From contig JADFKI010000035.1 in assembly GCA_022565015.1 (NCBI GenBank), positions 1 through 18,323 on the forward strand: DNA of 18,323 nt, written 5' to 3'. Under the pieces are notes generated by a model. The model did no database searches. It saw nothing but the letters and a program-made list of their open reading frames with translations, and was not told the origin of the DNA. The DNA comes from Chloroflexota bacterium (GTDB lineage: Bacteria > Chloroflexota > Dehalococcoidia > Lucifugimonadales > JADFKI01). A program made the position numbers and the translations under genes. Below, in pieces: positions 1 to 8,412 of this stretch. Every line of letters begins with the position of its first letter. The stretch's first letter is position 1.

Positions 1-713
1 AGGAGGGCGGCATCCCTCTCGACGAGGTCGTGGAAGTGGGAAGGCGAATCAACGCCCTTCCCGCGGTGCGAGTGGTTGGCACAACGGGATTTCCCTGCCT
101 GGCATTCGACTTTGAGTCGCGTAAGGTCGAGCCCCTGCCCAACATGTCGTCGATAGTGGAGGCCGCAAGGCGGCTCGAGGAGGGGCTTGGCATCGAGATG
201 AGGCAGGTCAACAGCCCTGGGACTTCGTCTTGCTCGTCCATGGAGCTGGTCAGCGAGCACGGTGGCACCGACGTCGAGCCCGGCAGCAGCCTATGGGGGA
301 TGGCCCCGCAGCAGCTCTTCGCCGACGATGTCGGAACGCCGGCGCAGGTGTACGTGACCGAGGTGTCCCACTACGACGGAGACAGGGCCTGCGTCCTCGG
401 CGGCGGCTTCTACACGGACGGCCGGGGAGAGCAGTGGGAGATCAAGGAGGCATTCGTCGGCCGGTCTGCCGAGGGCATCCTCGATTACAGGGTGAGGGCC
501 GAGCTCCCTCCCTCCAACCGAATCGATTACTACACCTGGATCTATCCAGAGGACCGGGAATCCGTGAAGACCGGCGACACCGCGGTCTACTTCTTCAGGC
601 CTCAGGTCTTCAATACAAGGTCGGCCAACATCGCCACGGTCAACGGCATAAGCGGAGATGCGCCAAAGGTGGAGGCCGTTTACGACAAGGCCAATCGCCT
701 CTTGTCCGGCTAA
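1..713 (+). CDS. YhfX-like PLP-dependent enzyme (alanine racemase fold type III), 3' part
   Basis: The reading frame is open from the left edge, so the gene begins outside the window; an internal GTG at 30 is probably not the true start. The visible part matches the C-terminal half of YhfX-type PLP enzymes, which are related to alanine racemase and D-threonine aldolase. Recognisable family blocks are NSPGTSSCS followed by VEPGSSLWG, then YVTEVSHYDGDRACVLGGGF, then a C-terminal beta domain containing VYFFRPQVFNTRSANI and ending in a YD motif. The PLP-binding lysine should be in the missing N-terminal barrel. The substrate is unknown for the family; an amino acid racemase or lyase role is an inference. 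The next gene starts 6 bp after the stop, so the methyltransferase is probably co-transcribed. Confidence 0.72.
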   Translation, partial: EGGIPLDEVVEVGRRINALPAVRVVGTTGFPCLAFDFESRKVEPLPNMSSIVEAARRLEEGLGIEMRQVNSPGTSSCSSMELVSEHGGTDVEPGSSLWGMAPQQLFADDVGTPAQVYVTEVSHYDGDRACVLGGGFYTDGRGEQWEIKEAFVGRSAEGILDYRVRAELPPSNRIDYYTWIYPEDRESVKTGDTAVYFFRPQVFNTRSANIATVNGISGDAPKVEAVYDKANRLLSG

Positions 714-719
714 TGTGAA

Positions 720-1559
720 ATGCCGTCGATGGCGAAGGGCAAAGGAATACTCTTGAGCCGTTTAGCTAAAAGCAATCACTGGACGCACAAGCTCTTCGTA
801 GAGAACGCCGAGCTATATCTGCCGTTCCTCGAGCAGGCAAAGGAGCGCGCTCCGGACGAGACCAACGCCCTGTCCCGTATCTTCGACGAAAACGACGTGC
901 CCGGAGGCGGCTCCGTGCTGGACATGGCCTGCGGGATAGGGCGGCACAGTATACCCCTTGCAGGCCTGGGGTATCGAGTCACGGGCGTCGATATTTCGCC
1001 CCTGTACGTCGAGAAGGCCAGGGAGTATGCGGCCAGGGAAGGCGTGGAAGCTCAATTTGTAGAGGGCGACATGCTGGACGTACCAGCCTCGTTGATGATA
1101 CAAGCGCCATTCGACGCCATCATAAACATGTTCACTTCCCACAGCTACTATGGCAGGAAGGGTGACCTTCGGACGTTCAGCGGGCTGCGGGGTATGGCTT
1201 CGGAGAACGGCCTGCTCGTCCTGCTGACGACCAACGGCGATTGGATCAAGAAAAACTTCCAGGAAGAAGGCCTGGAGACGGCGACGCCCATGCGGATCCT
1301 TCAGCAGCGACGGCTGGATGAATCGAACTCGACTTTATTCAACACCTGGCATTTCTTCGAAGGCCAAGAGGCTGACTTGAAACACAGGCTGACCCTCGAC
1401 ATGGAACATCGGCTATACGGCATCGACGAGCTTGCCGAGCTTCTGGAGGAGGCCGGCTGGCGGTTCTCGTATGGCCTCGGCAGGCAGCCCGGCGACGAGT
1501 TCCAGCTTGGTCCGCTGGGCGAGGATTGCAACGCCATGTGGCTGGTGGCGCGGGCGTGA
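720..1559 (+). CDS. class I SAM-dependent methyltransferase
   Basis: A 279-residue protein with a Rossmann-type methyltransferase core. Motif I is VLDMACGIGRHS (residues 66-77), the acidic end of strand beta2 is VTGVDIS (D91), and a motif II-like acidic stretch EGDMLDVP follows. The C-terminal half has the beta-rich pattern of small-molecule methyltransferases (DLKHRLTLDMEHRLYG, then AELLEEAGW). The substrate cannot be read from the sequence. The start at ATG 720 has no clear Shine-Dalgarno sequence, and ATG 729 is an equally possible start three codons in. It lies 6 bp behind the YhfX-like gene, which suggests translational coupling or a shared operon. Confidence 0.85.
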   Translation: MPSMAKGKGILLSRLAKSNHWTHKLFVENAELYLPFLEQAKERAPDETNALSRIFDENDVPGGGSVLDMACGIGRHSIPLAGLGYRVTGVDISPLYVEKAREYAAREGVEAQFVEGDMLDVPASLMIQAPFDAIINMFTSHSYYGRKGDLRTFSGLRGMASENGLLVLLTTNGDWIKKNFQEEGLETATPMRILQQRRLDESNSTLFNTWHFFEGQEADLKHRLTLDMEHRLYGIDELAELLEEAGWRFSYGLGRQPGDEFQLGPLGEDCNAMWLVARA

Positions 1560-1656
1560 CGTGTTTGCCTCTCTCTCGAAACAACGCCAACTATAAGGGG
1601 CGAATGAGCATCAATCATCCTAGAGGTGTCCGACCCCATAATTCGCATATGTTCGG

Positions 1657-1720
1657 CCTCTCCGACTCCTAAGAGGAATATCTTCGGAGTCCGATCCATC
1701 GGACCGATTCTTCGGAGAGG
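1657..1720. repeat. dispersed palindromic repeat, copy A
   Basis: This short gap between convergent genes holds nested inverted repeats: CCTCTCCGA (1657-1665) pairs with TCGGAGAGG (1712-1720), GACTCC (1664-1669) with GGAGTC (1686-1691), and CCGAT with ATCGG around 1692-1702. Blocks CGACTCCT, ATATCTTCGGA and CGGACCGATTC recur in the same order at 8574-8699, so this is one copy of a dispersed family. No T-run follows, so it is not an obvious intrinsic terminator, although a folded transcript could still affect the 3' ends of the two genes. Confidence 0.6.
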
Positions 1721-1731
1721 TGCGCCGAAGC

Positions 1732-2529
1732 CTAGGAAACCCCAATCTGCAGACGCAGGCCAAGGCGGTCGGGAATTCGCCAGCTCTCGACGATCTTGCC
1801 GTTCTCGAACCGTGCGATGGCGATCTGAGTCCACGTCACCTGCCTGTTTGTCGCTGGAACGCCTCGGTAATCGCCTTCATGCGTCCCGGAAAGGGTGAGA
1901 TACGTGACCACGTTGTCGCCGTCGGCCACCTGCTTATCGACGGTGGCGCGCAGGTCCGGGAAGGCGCTGCGACGCATCAGTATTGGCTTCTTTATCTCTT
2001 CACGGCCCCGCAGGTCGCCGTTGGGCGTACGACTCGCGGCATCGGGCGCGAAGACCTCGTCGACTATGCTCGCGTTGCCATTGTTCAGGGCCTCATCAAT
2101 GTAGCGACGCACCGTCGCCGCGGCCAGCCGACCCATGAGTGCGGGGATGTCGTTGTGCGCCCAGGGCTCGTCGAATATCCTGCCGTCCACGAACTTGAAG
2201 GCCGTGACGCCGGACATTTCCCAGCGCTCGCCGGTGGGCGGAAACGGAGCGAAGTCGCTGGTGCCTGTGTGAGTGCCCGTAAAGGTCGAACGGAGGACGA
2301 CCTTGTCGCCTTCTACGACGATGTCCTCGACCTTTCGCGTGAGGTCGGGAAATGCAGTGCGTATAATAGAGACAAGATGCTTGAATCCTTCGGGGCCTCC
2401 GGGCAGCTCCCATGGCCCGTGGGGTGCGTTGGCGTCGGGGTGGATGATCTCGTCGAGGACGTCGAGCTTGCCCTGGCTCCAGACCTCCTCGACGAGACGG
2501 CGCACGAGGGATTTGTTATGTTCTGACAT
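1732..2529 (-). CDS. tandem SnoaL-like (ester cyclase type) two-domain protein
   Basis: A 265-residue protein built from two SnoaL/NTF2-like domains in series, roughly residues 1-125 and 130-265. Each half has the family layout: an N-terminal helix with a 'W/N-x-G-x-x-x-x-x-D-E' turn (SQGKLDVLDEIIHPDA; NNGNASIVDEVFAPDA), an AFPDL block (TAFPDLTRKV; SAFPDLRATV), a GTHxG strand pair, and a final strand with GRIFDEPW or GKIVESWRIPD. SnoaL-like proteins include polyketide cyclases and many small-molecule isomerases or hydrolases; nothing here specifies the substrate. The ATG start is preceded by AAGGAA. It is divergent from ileS and convergent with the methyltransferase. Confidence 0.85.
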   Translation of the reverse strand: MSEHNKSLVRRLVEEVWSQGKLDVLDEIIHPDANAPHGPWELPGGPEGFKHLVSIIRTAFPDLTRKVEDIVVEGDKVVLRSTFTGTHTGTSDFAPFPPTGERWEMSGVTAFKFVDGRIFDEPWAHNDIPALMGRLAAATVRRYIDEALNNGNASIVDEVFAPDAASRTPNGDLRGREEIKKPILMRRSAFPDLRATVDKQVADGDNVVTYLTLSGTHEGDYRGVPATNRQVTWTQIAIARFENGKIVESWRIPDRLGLRLQIGVS

Positions 2530-2644
2530 GGCGTTTTCCTTGACGGGATGGGGATATCATGCCAAAGATAACAGGTCGGCCAAGGCCGCGGTCCGGTATA
2601 CAGGATGGAATTCAACTAGATAGAAGTTCGGTGAAAGGCAAAAA

Positions 2645-5600
2645 ATGTTCCAGTCCGTGAATTCGAAGGTGGACTTCCCCGCGCTAGAGCGCGGCATACT
2701 CAAGTGGTGGAATGAAAACGATATCCCCCAAAAATACCTGCACCGCAACGACGGCGCAGAAAAGACCTGGTCCTTCATAGACGGGCCGATTACCGCCAAT
2801 AACCCCATGGGGGTGCATCACGCCTGGGGCCGCTCCTACAAGGACATGTTTCTGCGATTCAAGGCCATGCAGGGGTACGAGCAACGCCTTCAGAACGGCT
2901 TCGACGGGCAGGGGCTATGGATTGAGGTCGAAGTCGAAAAAGAGCTCGGCTTCAACTCCAAGCGCGACATCGAGGCCTTCGGCATCGGCAAGTTCGTGGA
3001 CCTGTGCAAAGAGCGCGTCCAAAGGTTCGCAGACGTAATTACACAGCAGTCGATTCGCCTGGGCTACTGGATGGACTGGGACAACTCCTACCACACGATG
3101 TCCGACGAGAACAACTATACGATCTGGCATTTTCTGAAGGTGTGCCATCAGAAGGGTTGGTTGTACGAGGGTCGCGACGTCATGCCCTGGTGCCCACGCT
3201 GCGGGACAGGCCTCTCGGAGCATGAGATCGTCACCGAGGGATACAAGGAGATCGTCCACCCCGGCCTGTTCGTGAAATTCCCAATAATTGGGTCTGAGGA
3301 TGCCCCCCCTATGAGTCCCCCCTTCAGAAGGGGGGACAACAGGGGGGTAACGGAGTCCCTGCTGGTCTGGACGACGACGCCATGGACGTTGACTTCCAAC
3401 GTGGCCGCCGCCGTAAATCCCGAAAAGACATATATAAAAGTCAGGCAAGAAGACGACGTCCTGGTCCTCGGCAAGGAGCTCGTGAATGTTCTCAAGGGAG
3501 ACTACGAGGTAATCGAGGAGGTCTCGGGAAAAGACCTGGTGGGCTTGCGCTATAGCGGGCCCTTTGACGAGCTACCCGCCCAGCAGGGAGTGGAGCACCG
3601 GATTATCGGTTGGGAGGAGGTGAGCGAAAGCGAGGGCACGGGCATCGTGCACGTCGCTCCCGGCGCCGGCAAGGAGGACTTCGCCCTGGGCAAAGAGGAG
3701 GGCCTGGCCACCATCGCGCCCCTCGACGAGTTCGGCGATTTTATCGAGGGCTTCGACTGGCTAACCGGCCAGAACGTTTACGACGTCAACGACTCCATCT
3801 ACACGAGCCTCAAGGAAAAGGGCGTCTTCTACAACCTGGAGCGCTATTCTCACAGGTATCCGGTCTGCTGGCGCTGCGATTCCGAGCTCGTCTTCCGGCT
3901 GGTCGATGAGTGGTTCATCTCCATGGACGAGCTGCGCCACAAGATCGCCGACGTGACGCGCAGGATAAAGTGGGTGCCGTCTTTCGGCATGGAGCGCGAG
4001 CTGGACTGGCTTCGCAACATGGACGACTGGATGATCTCCAAGAAGCGGTACTACGGGCTGGCGCTGCCGATCTGGAAGTGCCAATGCGGACACGTGGATA
4101 TCATCGGCAGCGAGACGGAGCTGGAGGAGCGCGCGGTCGAAGGCTGGGACGAGTTCGAGGGCCATTCACCTCACCGCCCGTGGGTGGATGCCGTGAAGAT
4201 TCAGTGCCCCGACTGTGGAGAGAAGGTCTCCAGGACCTCCGACGTGGGCAACGCGTGGCTCGATGCCGGGATCGTCCCCTTCTCGACCCTCAACTACCGT
4301 CACGACAAGGAGTACTGGAGGAAGTGGTTCCCGGCCGACTGGGTCTCCGAGAGCTTTCCCGGCCAGTTCAGGAACTGGTTCTACTCTCTTCTGACCATGT
4401 CCGCAGCACTGGAAGACACCGAGCCGTTCCAGGCGGTGTTCAGCTATGCCATGATGCGGGACGAACACGGCGAGGAGATGCACAAGAGCAAGGGCAACGC
4501 CATCTGGTTCGAAGACGGCGCCGAACAGATGGGCGTGGACGTCATGCGCTGGGTGTTCGCGCGCCATAATCCCGCCGCCAATATCAACTTCGGCTACAAC
4601 ACGGGCGATGAGATTCGGCGCAGGTTCATCATACCCCTCTGGAACGTCTATTCGTTCTTCGTGACCTACGCCAACATCGATCAGTACGACCCCTCGACGG
4701 CGGCGCCTCCCGTGAAGGACAGGGCGGAGCTGGACCGCTGGATTATTTCCGAGCTTCATACGCTCATCGCGGAGGTCACGGACGCCCTGGAGAGCTTTGA
4801 GCCCGACCGGGCGGCACGTGCGGTGGAGGGCTTCATCGAGTACCTGTCCAACTGGTACGTGCGCCGCAGCCGCCGGCGGTTCTGGAAGGCGGGCGTTCTC
4901 GGCGATGGCGGCGGCGACGAGGACAAGCTATCGGCATACGCAAGCCTGTACGAGTGCCTGGTCACTCTGACGAAGCTCGTCGCGCCCATCATGCCCTTCA
5001 TGACCGAAGACATGTACCAGAACCTGGTCAATTTCCGCTCCGTGCGGGATGAGGTCGTGGGATTAATATCCGGTTTCGAGGATGAATTCGAAAGGGTTGC
5101 ACATGAAAGCGTTCACCTCGACGATTACCCCGTTTCTGATGCCTCTCTCATAGACGAAACGCTGTCCGAGGCGACGCGACTGGCGATGCGCCTTTCCAGC
5201 ATGGGCCGCGCCGCCAGAAGCAAGGCGGGCGTCAGGGTGAGGCAGCCGCTGGAGAAGGTGCTGGTCAAGGTCAGATCGGAGGATGAGGCGAGACTCGTAG
5301 GCCAGGTTGCCCCTCAGGTGCAGGACGAGATCAACGTCAAGAAAGTGGTCTCTTTTACCGATGATACGGATGTCATGGACTTCGAGGTCCAGGCGAATAT
5401 GCAGGTCCTGGGTCCCAAATACGGGATGGAGCTTCACAACATAATTTCCAGCCTCAAAGAGGCCGATCCAGTGAGCCTATACGCCAGCGTCTCCGCCGGC
5501 GGCATCGTGGACGTAGGGGGCTACGAGCTCGAGCCGGACGAGCTCCTCGTGAACAGCAGCGATAAGGAAGGTTTTGCCGTCGCTTCCGACGCCGGCTATA

Positions 5601-5899
5601 CGGTGGCCGTGACAACGGAGATTACGCCGGAGCTCAAGCTCGAAGGGCAGGCGAGGGAGCTGGTGCATAGAATCCAGAACATGCGCCGCGCCGCCGACTT
5701 CGACATCGCCGACTACATCGTGACCTACTACGAGGGCAGCCTGGAGCTAGGGCAAGTCATCGCCGCCCACGCAGATTACATCAAACAGGAGACGCTCTCC
5801 CGCGAGCTCATCGAACAGCAGGCGCCCGAGGACTGCCATATCGAGTACCTGAAATTCGACGGCATCGAGGTCATCGTGGGCGTCAAAAGGGCCCCATAG
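2645..5899 (+). CDS. ileS: isoleucyl-tRNA synthetase, type-2-like with GVHH signature
   Basis: A cytoplasmic class I synthetase of 1084 residues that charges tRNA-Ile. The ATP-binding HIGH signature appears as GVHH (residues 56-59, in NNPMGVHHAWGR), and KMSKS appears as MHKSKGN (612-618). The CP1 editing domain contains VWTTTPWTL and GTGIVHVAPGAG. Cysteine pairs are at C183/C186 (WCPRC), C408/C411 (CWRC), and C479, C481, C521, C524 (CQC and CPDC), likely zinc sites. The anticodon-binding helical domain carries SNWYVRRSRRRFW. Start ATG 2645 follows GAAAGG. Residues about 217-237 are encoded by a palindromic repeat inserted in frame just before the editing motif, which helps explain the length. 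The GxHH swap is known from some IleRS2 enzymes. A YciI-like gene follows 37 bp downstream. Confidence 0.96.
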   Translation: MFQSVNSKVDFPALERGILKWWNENDIPQKYLHRNDGAEKTWSFIDGPITANNPMGVHHAWGRSYKDMFLRFKAMQGYEQRLQNGFDGQGLWIEVEVEKELGFNSKRDIEAFGIGKFVDLCKERVQRFADVITQQSIRLGYWMDWDNSYHTMSDENNYTIWHFLKVCHQKGWLYEGRDVMPWCPRCGTGLSEHEIVTEGYKEIVHPGLFVKFPIIGSEDAPPMSPPFRRGDNRGVTESLLVWTTTPWTLTSNVAAAVNPEKTYIKVRQEDDVLVLGKELVNVLKGDYEVIEEVSGKDLVGLRYSGPFDELPAQQGVEHRIIGWEEVSESEGTGIVHVAPGAGKEDFALGKEEGLATIAPLDEFGDFIEGFDWLTGQNVYDVNDSIYTSLKEKGVFYNLERYSHRYPVCWRCDSELVFRLVDEWFISMDELRHKIADVTRRIKWVPSFGMERELDWLRNMDDWMISKKRYYGLALPIWKCQCGHVDIIGSETELEERAVEGWDEFEGHSPHRPWVDAVKIQCPDCGEKVSRTSDVGNAWLDAGIVPFSTLNYRHDKEYWRKWFPADWVSESFPGQFRNWFYSLLTMSAALEDTEPFQAVFSYAMMRDEHGEEMHKSKGNAIWFEDGAEQMGVDVMRWVFARHNPAANINFGYNTGDEIRRRFIIPLWNVYSFFVTYANIDQYDPSTAAPPVKDRAELDRWIISELHTLIAEVTDALESFEPDRAARAVEGFIEYLSNWYVRRSRRRFWKAGVLGDGGGDEDKLSAYASLYECLVTLTKLVAPIMPFMTEDMYQNLVNFRSVRDEVVGLISGFEDEFERVAHESVHLDDYPVSDASLIDETLSEATRLAMRLSSMGRAARSKAGVRVRQPLEKVLVKVRSEDEARLVGQVAPQVQDEINVKKVVSFTDDTDVMDFEVQANMQVLGPKYGMELHNIISSLKEADPVSLYASVSAGGIVDVGGYELEPDELLVNSSDKEGFAVASDAGYTVAVTTEITPELKLEGQARELVHRIQNMRRAADFDIADYIVTYYEGSLELGQVIAAHADYIKQETLSRELIEQQAPEDCHIEYLKFDGIEVIVGVKRAP
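3303..3347. repeat. palindromic repeat inserted in frame within ileS
   Basis: A perfect palindrome TCCCCCCTTC-A-GAAGGGGGGA lies at 3316-3336 (10-bp arms, 1-base centre). It is flanked by an outer pair, CCCCCCT (3304-3310) and AGGGGGG (3341-3347). The C-run and G-run layout resembles a widespread class of intergenic bacterial repeats. Here it is translated, giving APPMSPPFRRGDNRGV inside IleRS. The frame is preserved through it, and the protein resumes its conserved sequence at ESLLVWTTTPWTL. Confidence 0.8.
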
Positions 5900-5936
5900 C
5901 GCGCGCGATTACGCCTGATAAGCAAAGAGGCTCGCC

Positions 5937-6239
5937 ATGTGGTATCTGGTGCTCAGCCGAGTCAACACGTCACCCGACGAGGTGAGGAAGATGTCTCAGG
6001 AGCACCTGGGTTGGATGGAGGGGCAGTACCAGGGCGGCAAGGTGCTGTTTTCAGGACCCAAACCCGATCGCTCCGTTGGCATCTACGCCGTCAAGGCTGG
6101 CTCCTACGACGAGGCCAGGGCTCTCGTGGACACCGAACCGTTCCACGCAGCGGGGCTCCGCGGCTATGAGATCATCGAGTGCGAGATTCATCAGGTGCTG
6201 GGCGCCGGAACGTTTACGTCCCCGGTATCCGGGGGCTGA
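5937..6239 (+). CDS. YciI-like domain protein
   Basis: A 100-residue protein of the YCII-related ferredoxin-like fold. It opens with MWYLVLSRV, has a central SQEHLGWMEGQYQGGKVLFSGP segment with a conserved-type His, a GIYAVKAGSYDEARALV strand-helix unit, a DTEPFHAAGLRGYEI block typical of YciI proteins, and a short Ser/Gly tail. Proteins of this family may act as small dimeric enzymes or accessory domains; the specific reaction is unknown. The ATG is preceded by AAGAGG. It sits 37 bp after ileS in the same orientation and may be co-transcribed, though a functional link is not implied. Confidence 0.85.
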   Translation: MWYLVLSRVNTSPDEVRKMSQEHLGWMEGQYQGGKVLFSGPKPDRSVGIYAVKAGSYDEARALVDTEPFHAAGLRGYEIIECEIHQVLGAGTFTSPVSGG

Positions 6240-6261
6240 GAGCGAACCCTCTGCTCGGCAT

Positions 6262-6291
6262 TTGCGTTTATAGTGTTAGCATGGATACGAT
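6262..6291 (+). promoter_or_regulatory. weak candidate promoter for the two-component operon
   Basis: TTGCGT (6262-6267) and TACGAT (6286-6291) are separated by 18 bp, 23 bp ahead of the response regulator start. The match to the sigma-70 consensus is partial, so this is a tentative call. Confidence 0.25.
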
Positions 6292-6314
6292 TTCCCCTGT
6301 GCAGAGGTAGGTAA

Positions 6315-7010
6315 ATGGCTGACCGTGTCCTGATCGCTGACGACGACCGCGAGATAGTGCGAACCGTGCGAGCGTACCTCGAGGACTCGGGCTTCGAGGT
6401 ATCTGCCGCACATGACGGCAGCTCGGCCCTAACGGCCTTTCGCAATGAGAGGCCGGACCTGATCGTCCTGGACGTGATGATGCCTGAGATGGACGGCCTG
6501 GACGTGGTGCGCACCATACGCCGCCAGTCCGATGTTCCCATCATTATGCTTACCGCACGTGTGGAAGAGATGGACCGGCTCATTGGGCTGGAGCTTGGCG
6601 CCGACGATTACGTGACCAAGCCTTTCAGTCCCAGGGAGCTTGTCGCCAGGGTAAAAGGCGTGCTGAGGCGCACAAAAGGTCCTGCGGTACAGCAAGATCT
6701 GATCCGAATCGGCGGCATCCAACTGGACGACCAGGCGCACTCCGTTACGCGGAATGGCGCGCTGGTCGACCTCACTCCAACAGAGTTCTCCCTCCTCAAG
6801 GTCTTCATGGAAAATGCCGGAAGGGTAATGACCCGGCTGCAGCTCATCGACACCGCGTTGGGCTACAGCTACGACGGCTACGATCGGACCGTGGACGCCC
6901 ACATAAAAAACCTGCGCCAGAAAATAGAGACCGATCCCGGTAACCCGGAGTTCATCGTCACCGTCTATGGAGTCGGATACAAGTTCGTGGAGCCGTCGGA
7001 TGCGCTCTAG
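6315..7010 (+). CDS. OmpR/PhoB-family response regulator
   Basis: A 231-residue DNA-binding response regulator. The receiver domain (about 1-120) has the acidic cluster D9-D11, phosphoacceptor D53 in LIVLDVMMPEMDG, T80 in IIMLTAR, and K102 in DYVTKPFSPREL. The C-terminal winged-helix domain (about 130-227) has the signature TPTEFSLLKVFMENAGRVMTR and ends with VYGVGYKFVEP, as in OmpR/PhoB regulators. It is probably phosphorylated by the histidine kinase encoded immediately downstream, whose start overlaps this gene by 11 bp, indicating translational coupling. The target genes are unknown. Confidence 0.96.
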   Translation: MADRVLIADDDREIVRTVRAYLEDSGFEVSAAHDGSSALTAFRNERPDLIVLDVMMPEMDGLDVVRTIRRQSDVPIIMLTARVEEMDRLIGLELGADDYVTKPFSPRELVARVKGVLRRTKGPAVQQDLIRIGGIQLDDQAHSVTRNGALVDLTPTEFSLLKVFMENAGRVMTRLQLIDTALGYSYDGYDRTVDAHIKNLRQKIETDPGNPEFIVTVYGVGYKFVEPSDAL

Positions 7011-8388
7011 CCTCTACATAAAGCTGATGGCGGCCTTCGTTCTGGTGGTCCTGAGCGGGACCATACTAACGGCGTTCCTGGCCAATCGTACGGCCACGGG
7101 TGAGCTGGACGTATTCGTCAGTCACGCCGCGGACCGTCAGGCGCGTAGGATCGCTCCCATTCTCAACACCTACTACTCGAGGGTAGGTAGCTGGGAAGGC
7201 GTTTCAGAGTTCTTCTCAAGACGCCTGCCTGAGGGACCTCCGGGCCCTAGAGGAAGCCAGGGAGCCGCCCGCCTCAGGGCACGCATCGGCATCCTTGCGG
7301 ACCATCGCGTAATTCTGGCCGACCAAGAGCGAATGGTCATCTTCGACTCCATGGACGTTCTGGAGGGCAAGATATTGGACGCCCCGCTGATCGACTCATC
7401 GCAGCCGCTGGTGGTGAACGGCGGCACAGCGGGGTTCCTGGTCGTTGGCCGGACGGAGGACAACTCGCTGGAGCGGGCATTCCTGAGCCGCGTCAACAGG
7501 GGAATACTGCTGGCGGCATTAGGCGCAGGTGCGCTGGCGCTCGTCGTCGCGGCGGTGCTGGCGCGTCAGCTCGTTTCGCCCCTGAGACGGCTGACCGGGG
7601 CCGCACAGGGCATCGCATCGGGCGACTTCAGTCAACGAGTCGAGCCGTCTGGCGAGGACGAGATCGGACAGCTTGCGAAAACCTTCAACGACATGGCGTC
7701 CAAGCTACAGGCGGGCGAAGAGCTGCGACGCAGGATGATCGCCGATATAGCACATGAGCTTCGCAATCCCCTGAGCACCATGCAAGGGAATCTCGAAGGC
7801 ATGATCGACGGCGTGCTGCCCATGGACACGTCTCAGGTAGCGACCGTCTACGACCAGACGGTGCTGCTGTCGCGCCTGGTGGAGGACCTGCGCACGCTCT
7901 CTCTGGCGCAGGCCCGGGAGCTTCGTCTTGAGCTCGAGGCAGCCGATCTGGGGGAGCTGGTGCGCGGCGTAGTGGAGGACTTCAGGCCACTCGCCGATGG
8001 CCGCAATGTGACCATCGAGGTCCGTGCCATCGAGGAACATAGTGATGTGCGCATCGACAGCCTGCGCATCAGCCAGGTGCTGGCCAACCTGCTGAGCAAT
8101 GCGCTAAGGCATACGCCGGAGGGTGGGCGAATAGAGATAGGCATAACCAACGGAGTGCCCGGCGTTGAGGTATCCGTCACGGATTCGGGATCTGGAATAG
8201 GCTCGGACGAGTTGCCTCACGTGTTCGAAAGGTTCTATCGGGCCGATCAGTCGAGGACTCGGTCGGGCGGCGGCTCCGGCCTCGGACTTGCCATCGCGAA
8301 GGAGCTCGTGGAGTCCCACGGCGGCAGGATCTGGGCCTACAGCACACTGGGCCAGGGATCGACCTTCGCTTTCAGCCTGCCGCGCTGA
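7000..8388 (+). CDS. membrane sensor histidine kinase
   Basis: With the ATG at 7000 the protein has 462 residues. That start has GGAG at 6989-6992 with 7-nt spacing; an upstream in-frame ATG at 6967 would add 11 residues inside the regulator gene. Layout: TM1 about 8-29, an extracytoplasmic sensor of about 135 residues, TM2 about 168-188 (LAALGAGALALVVAAVLA), HAMP (189-241), HisKA with phosphoacceptor H252 in IADIAHELRNPLST, and an HATPase with the N box NLLSNALRHTPEGG, G1 DSGSGIG (395-401) and G2 GGGSGLGLA. It resembles BaeS/PhoR-type kinases. It should autophosphorylate and pass phosphate to the upstream regulator. The sensor contains a proline/glycine-rich loop (PEGPPGPRGSQG); the signal is unknown. 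Confidence 0.95.
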   Translation: MRSSLYIKLMAAFVLVVLSGTILTAFLANRTATGELDVFVSHAADRQARRIAPILNTYYSRVGSWEGVSEFFSRRLPEGPPGPRGSQGAARLRARIGILADHRVILADQERMVIFDSMDVLEGKILDAPLIDSSQPLVVNGGTAGFLVVGRTEDNSLERAFLSRVNRGILLAALGAGALALVVAAVLARQLVSPLRRLTGAAQGIASGDFSQRVEPSGEDEIGQLAKTFNDMASKLQAGEELRRRMIADIAHELRNPLSTMQGNLEGMIDGVLPMDTSQVATVYDQTVLLSRLVEDLRTLSLAQARELRLELEAADLGELVRGVVEDFRPLADGRNVTIEVRAIEEHSDVRIDSLRISQVLANLLSNALRHTPEGGRIEIGITNGVPGVEVSVTDSGSGIGSDELPHVFERFYRADQSRTRSGGGSGLGLAIAKELVESHGGRIWAYSTLGQGSTFAFSLPR

Positions 8389-8412
8389 CGTCCGTCGGAC
8401 CACGCTCTCCGT

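Noticed and set aside
1720..2526. Long plus-strand open frame opposite the SnoaL-like gene
   Set aside because: The minus-strand product has two recognisable SnoaL-like domains and a ribosome binding site; the plus-strand frame has neither.
2530..2644. T-box riboswitch in the ileS leader
   Set aside because: The leader is only about 115 bp, is shared with a divergent gene, and contains no TGGNACC-type T-box sequence.
3303..3347. Frameshift or assembly error in ileS caused by the C/G-runs
   Set aside because: The reading frame is maintained on both sides, and the structure is a perfect palindrome rather than a random homopolymer expansion.
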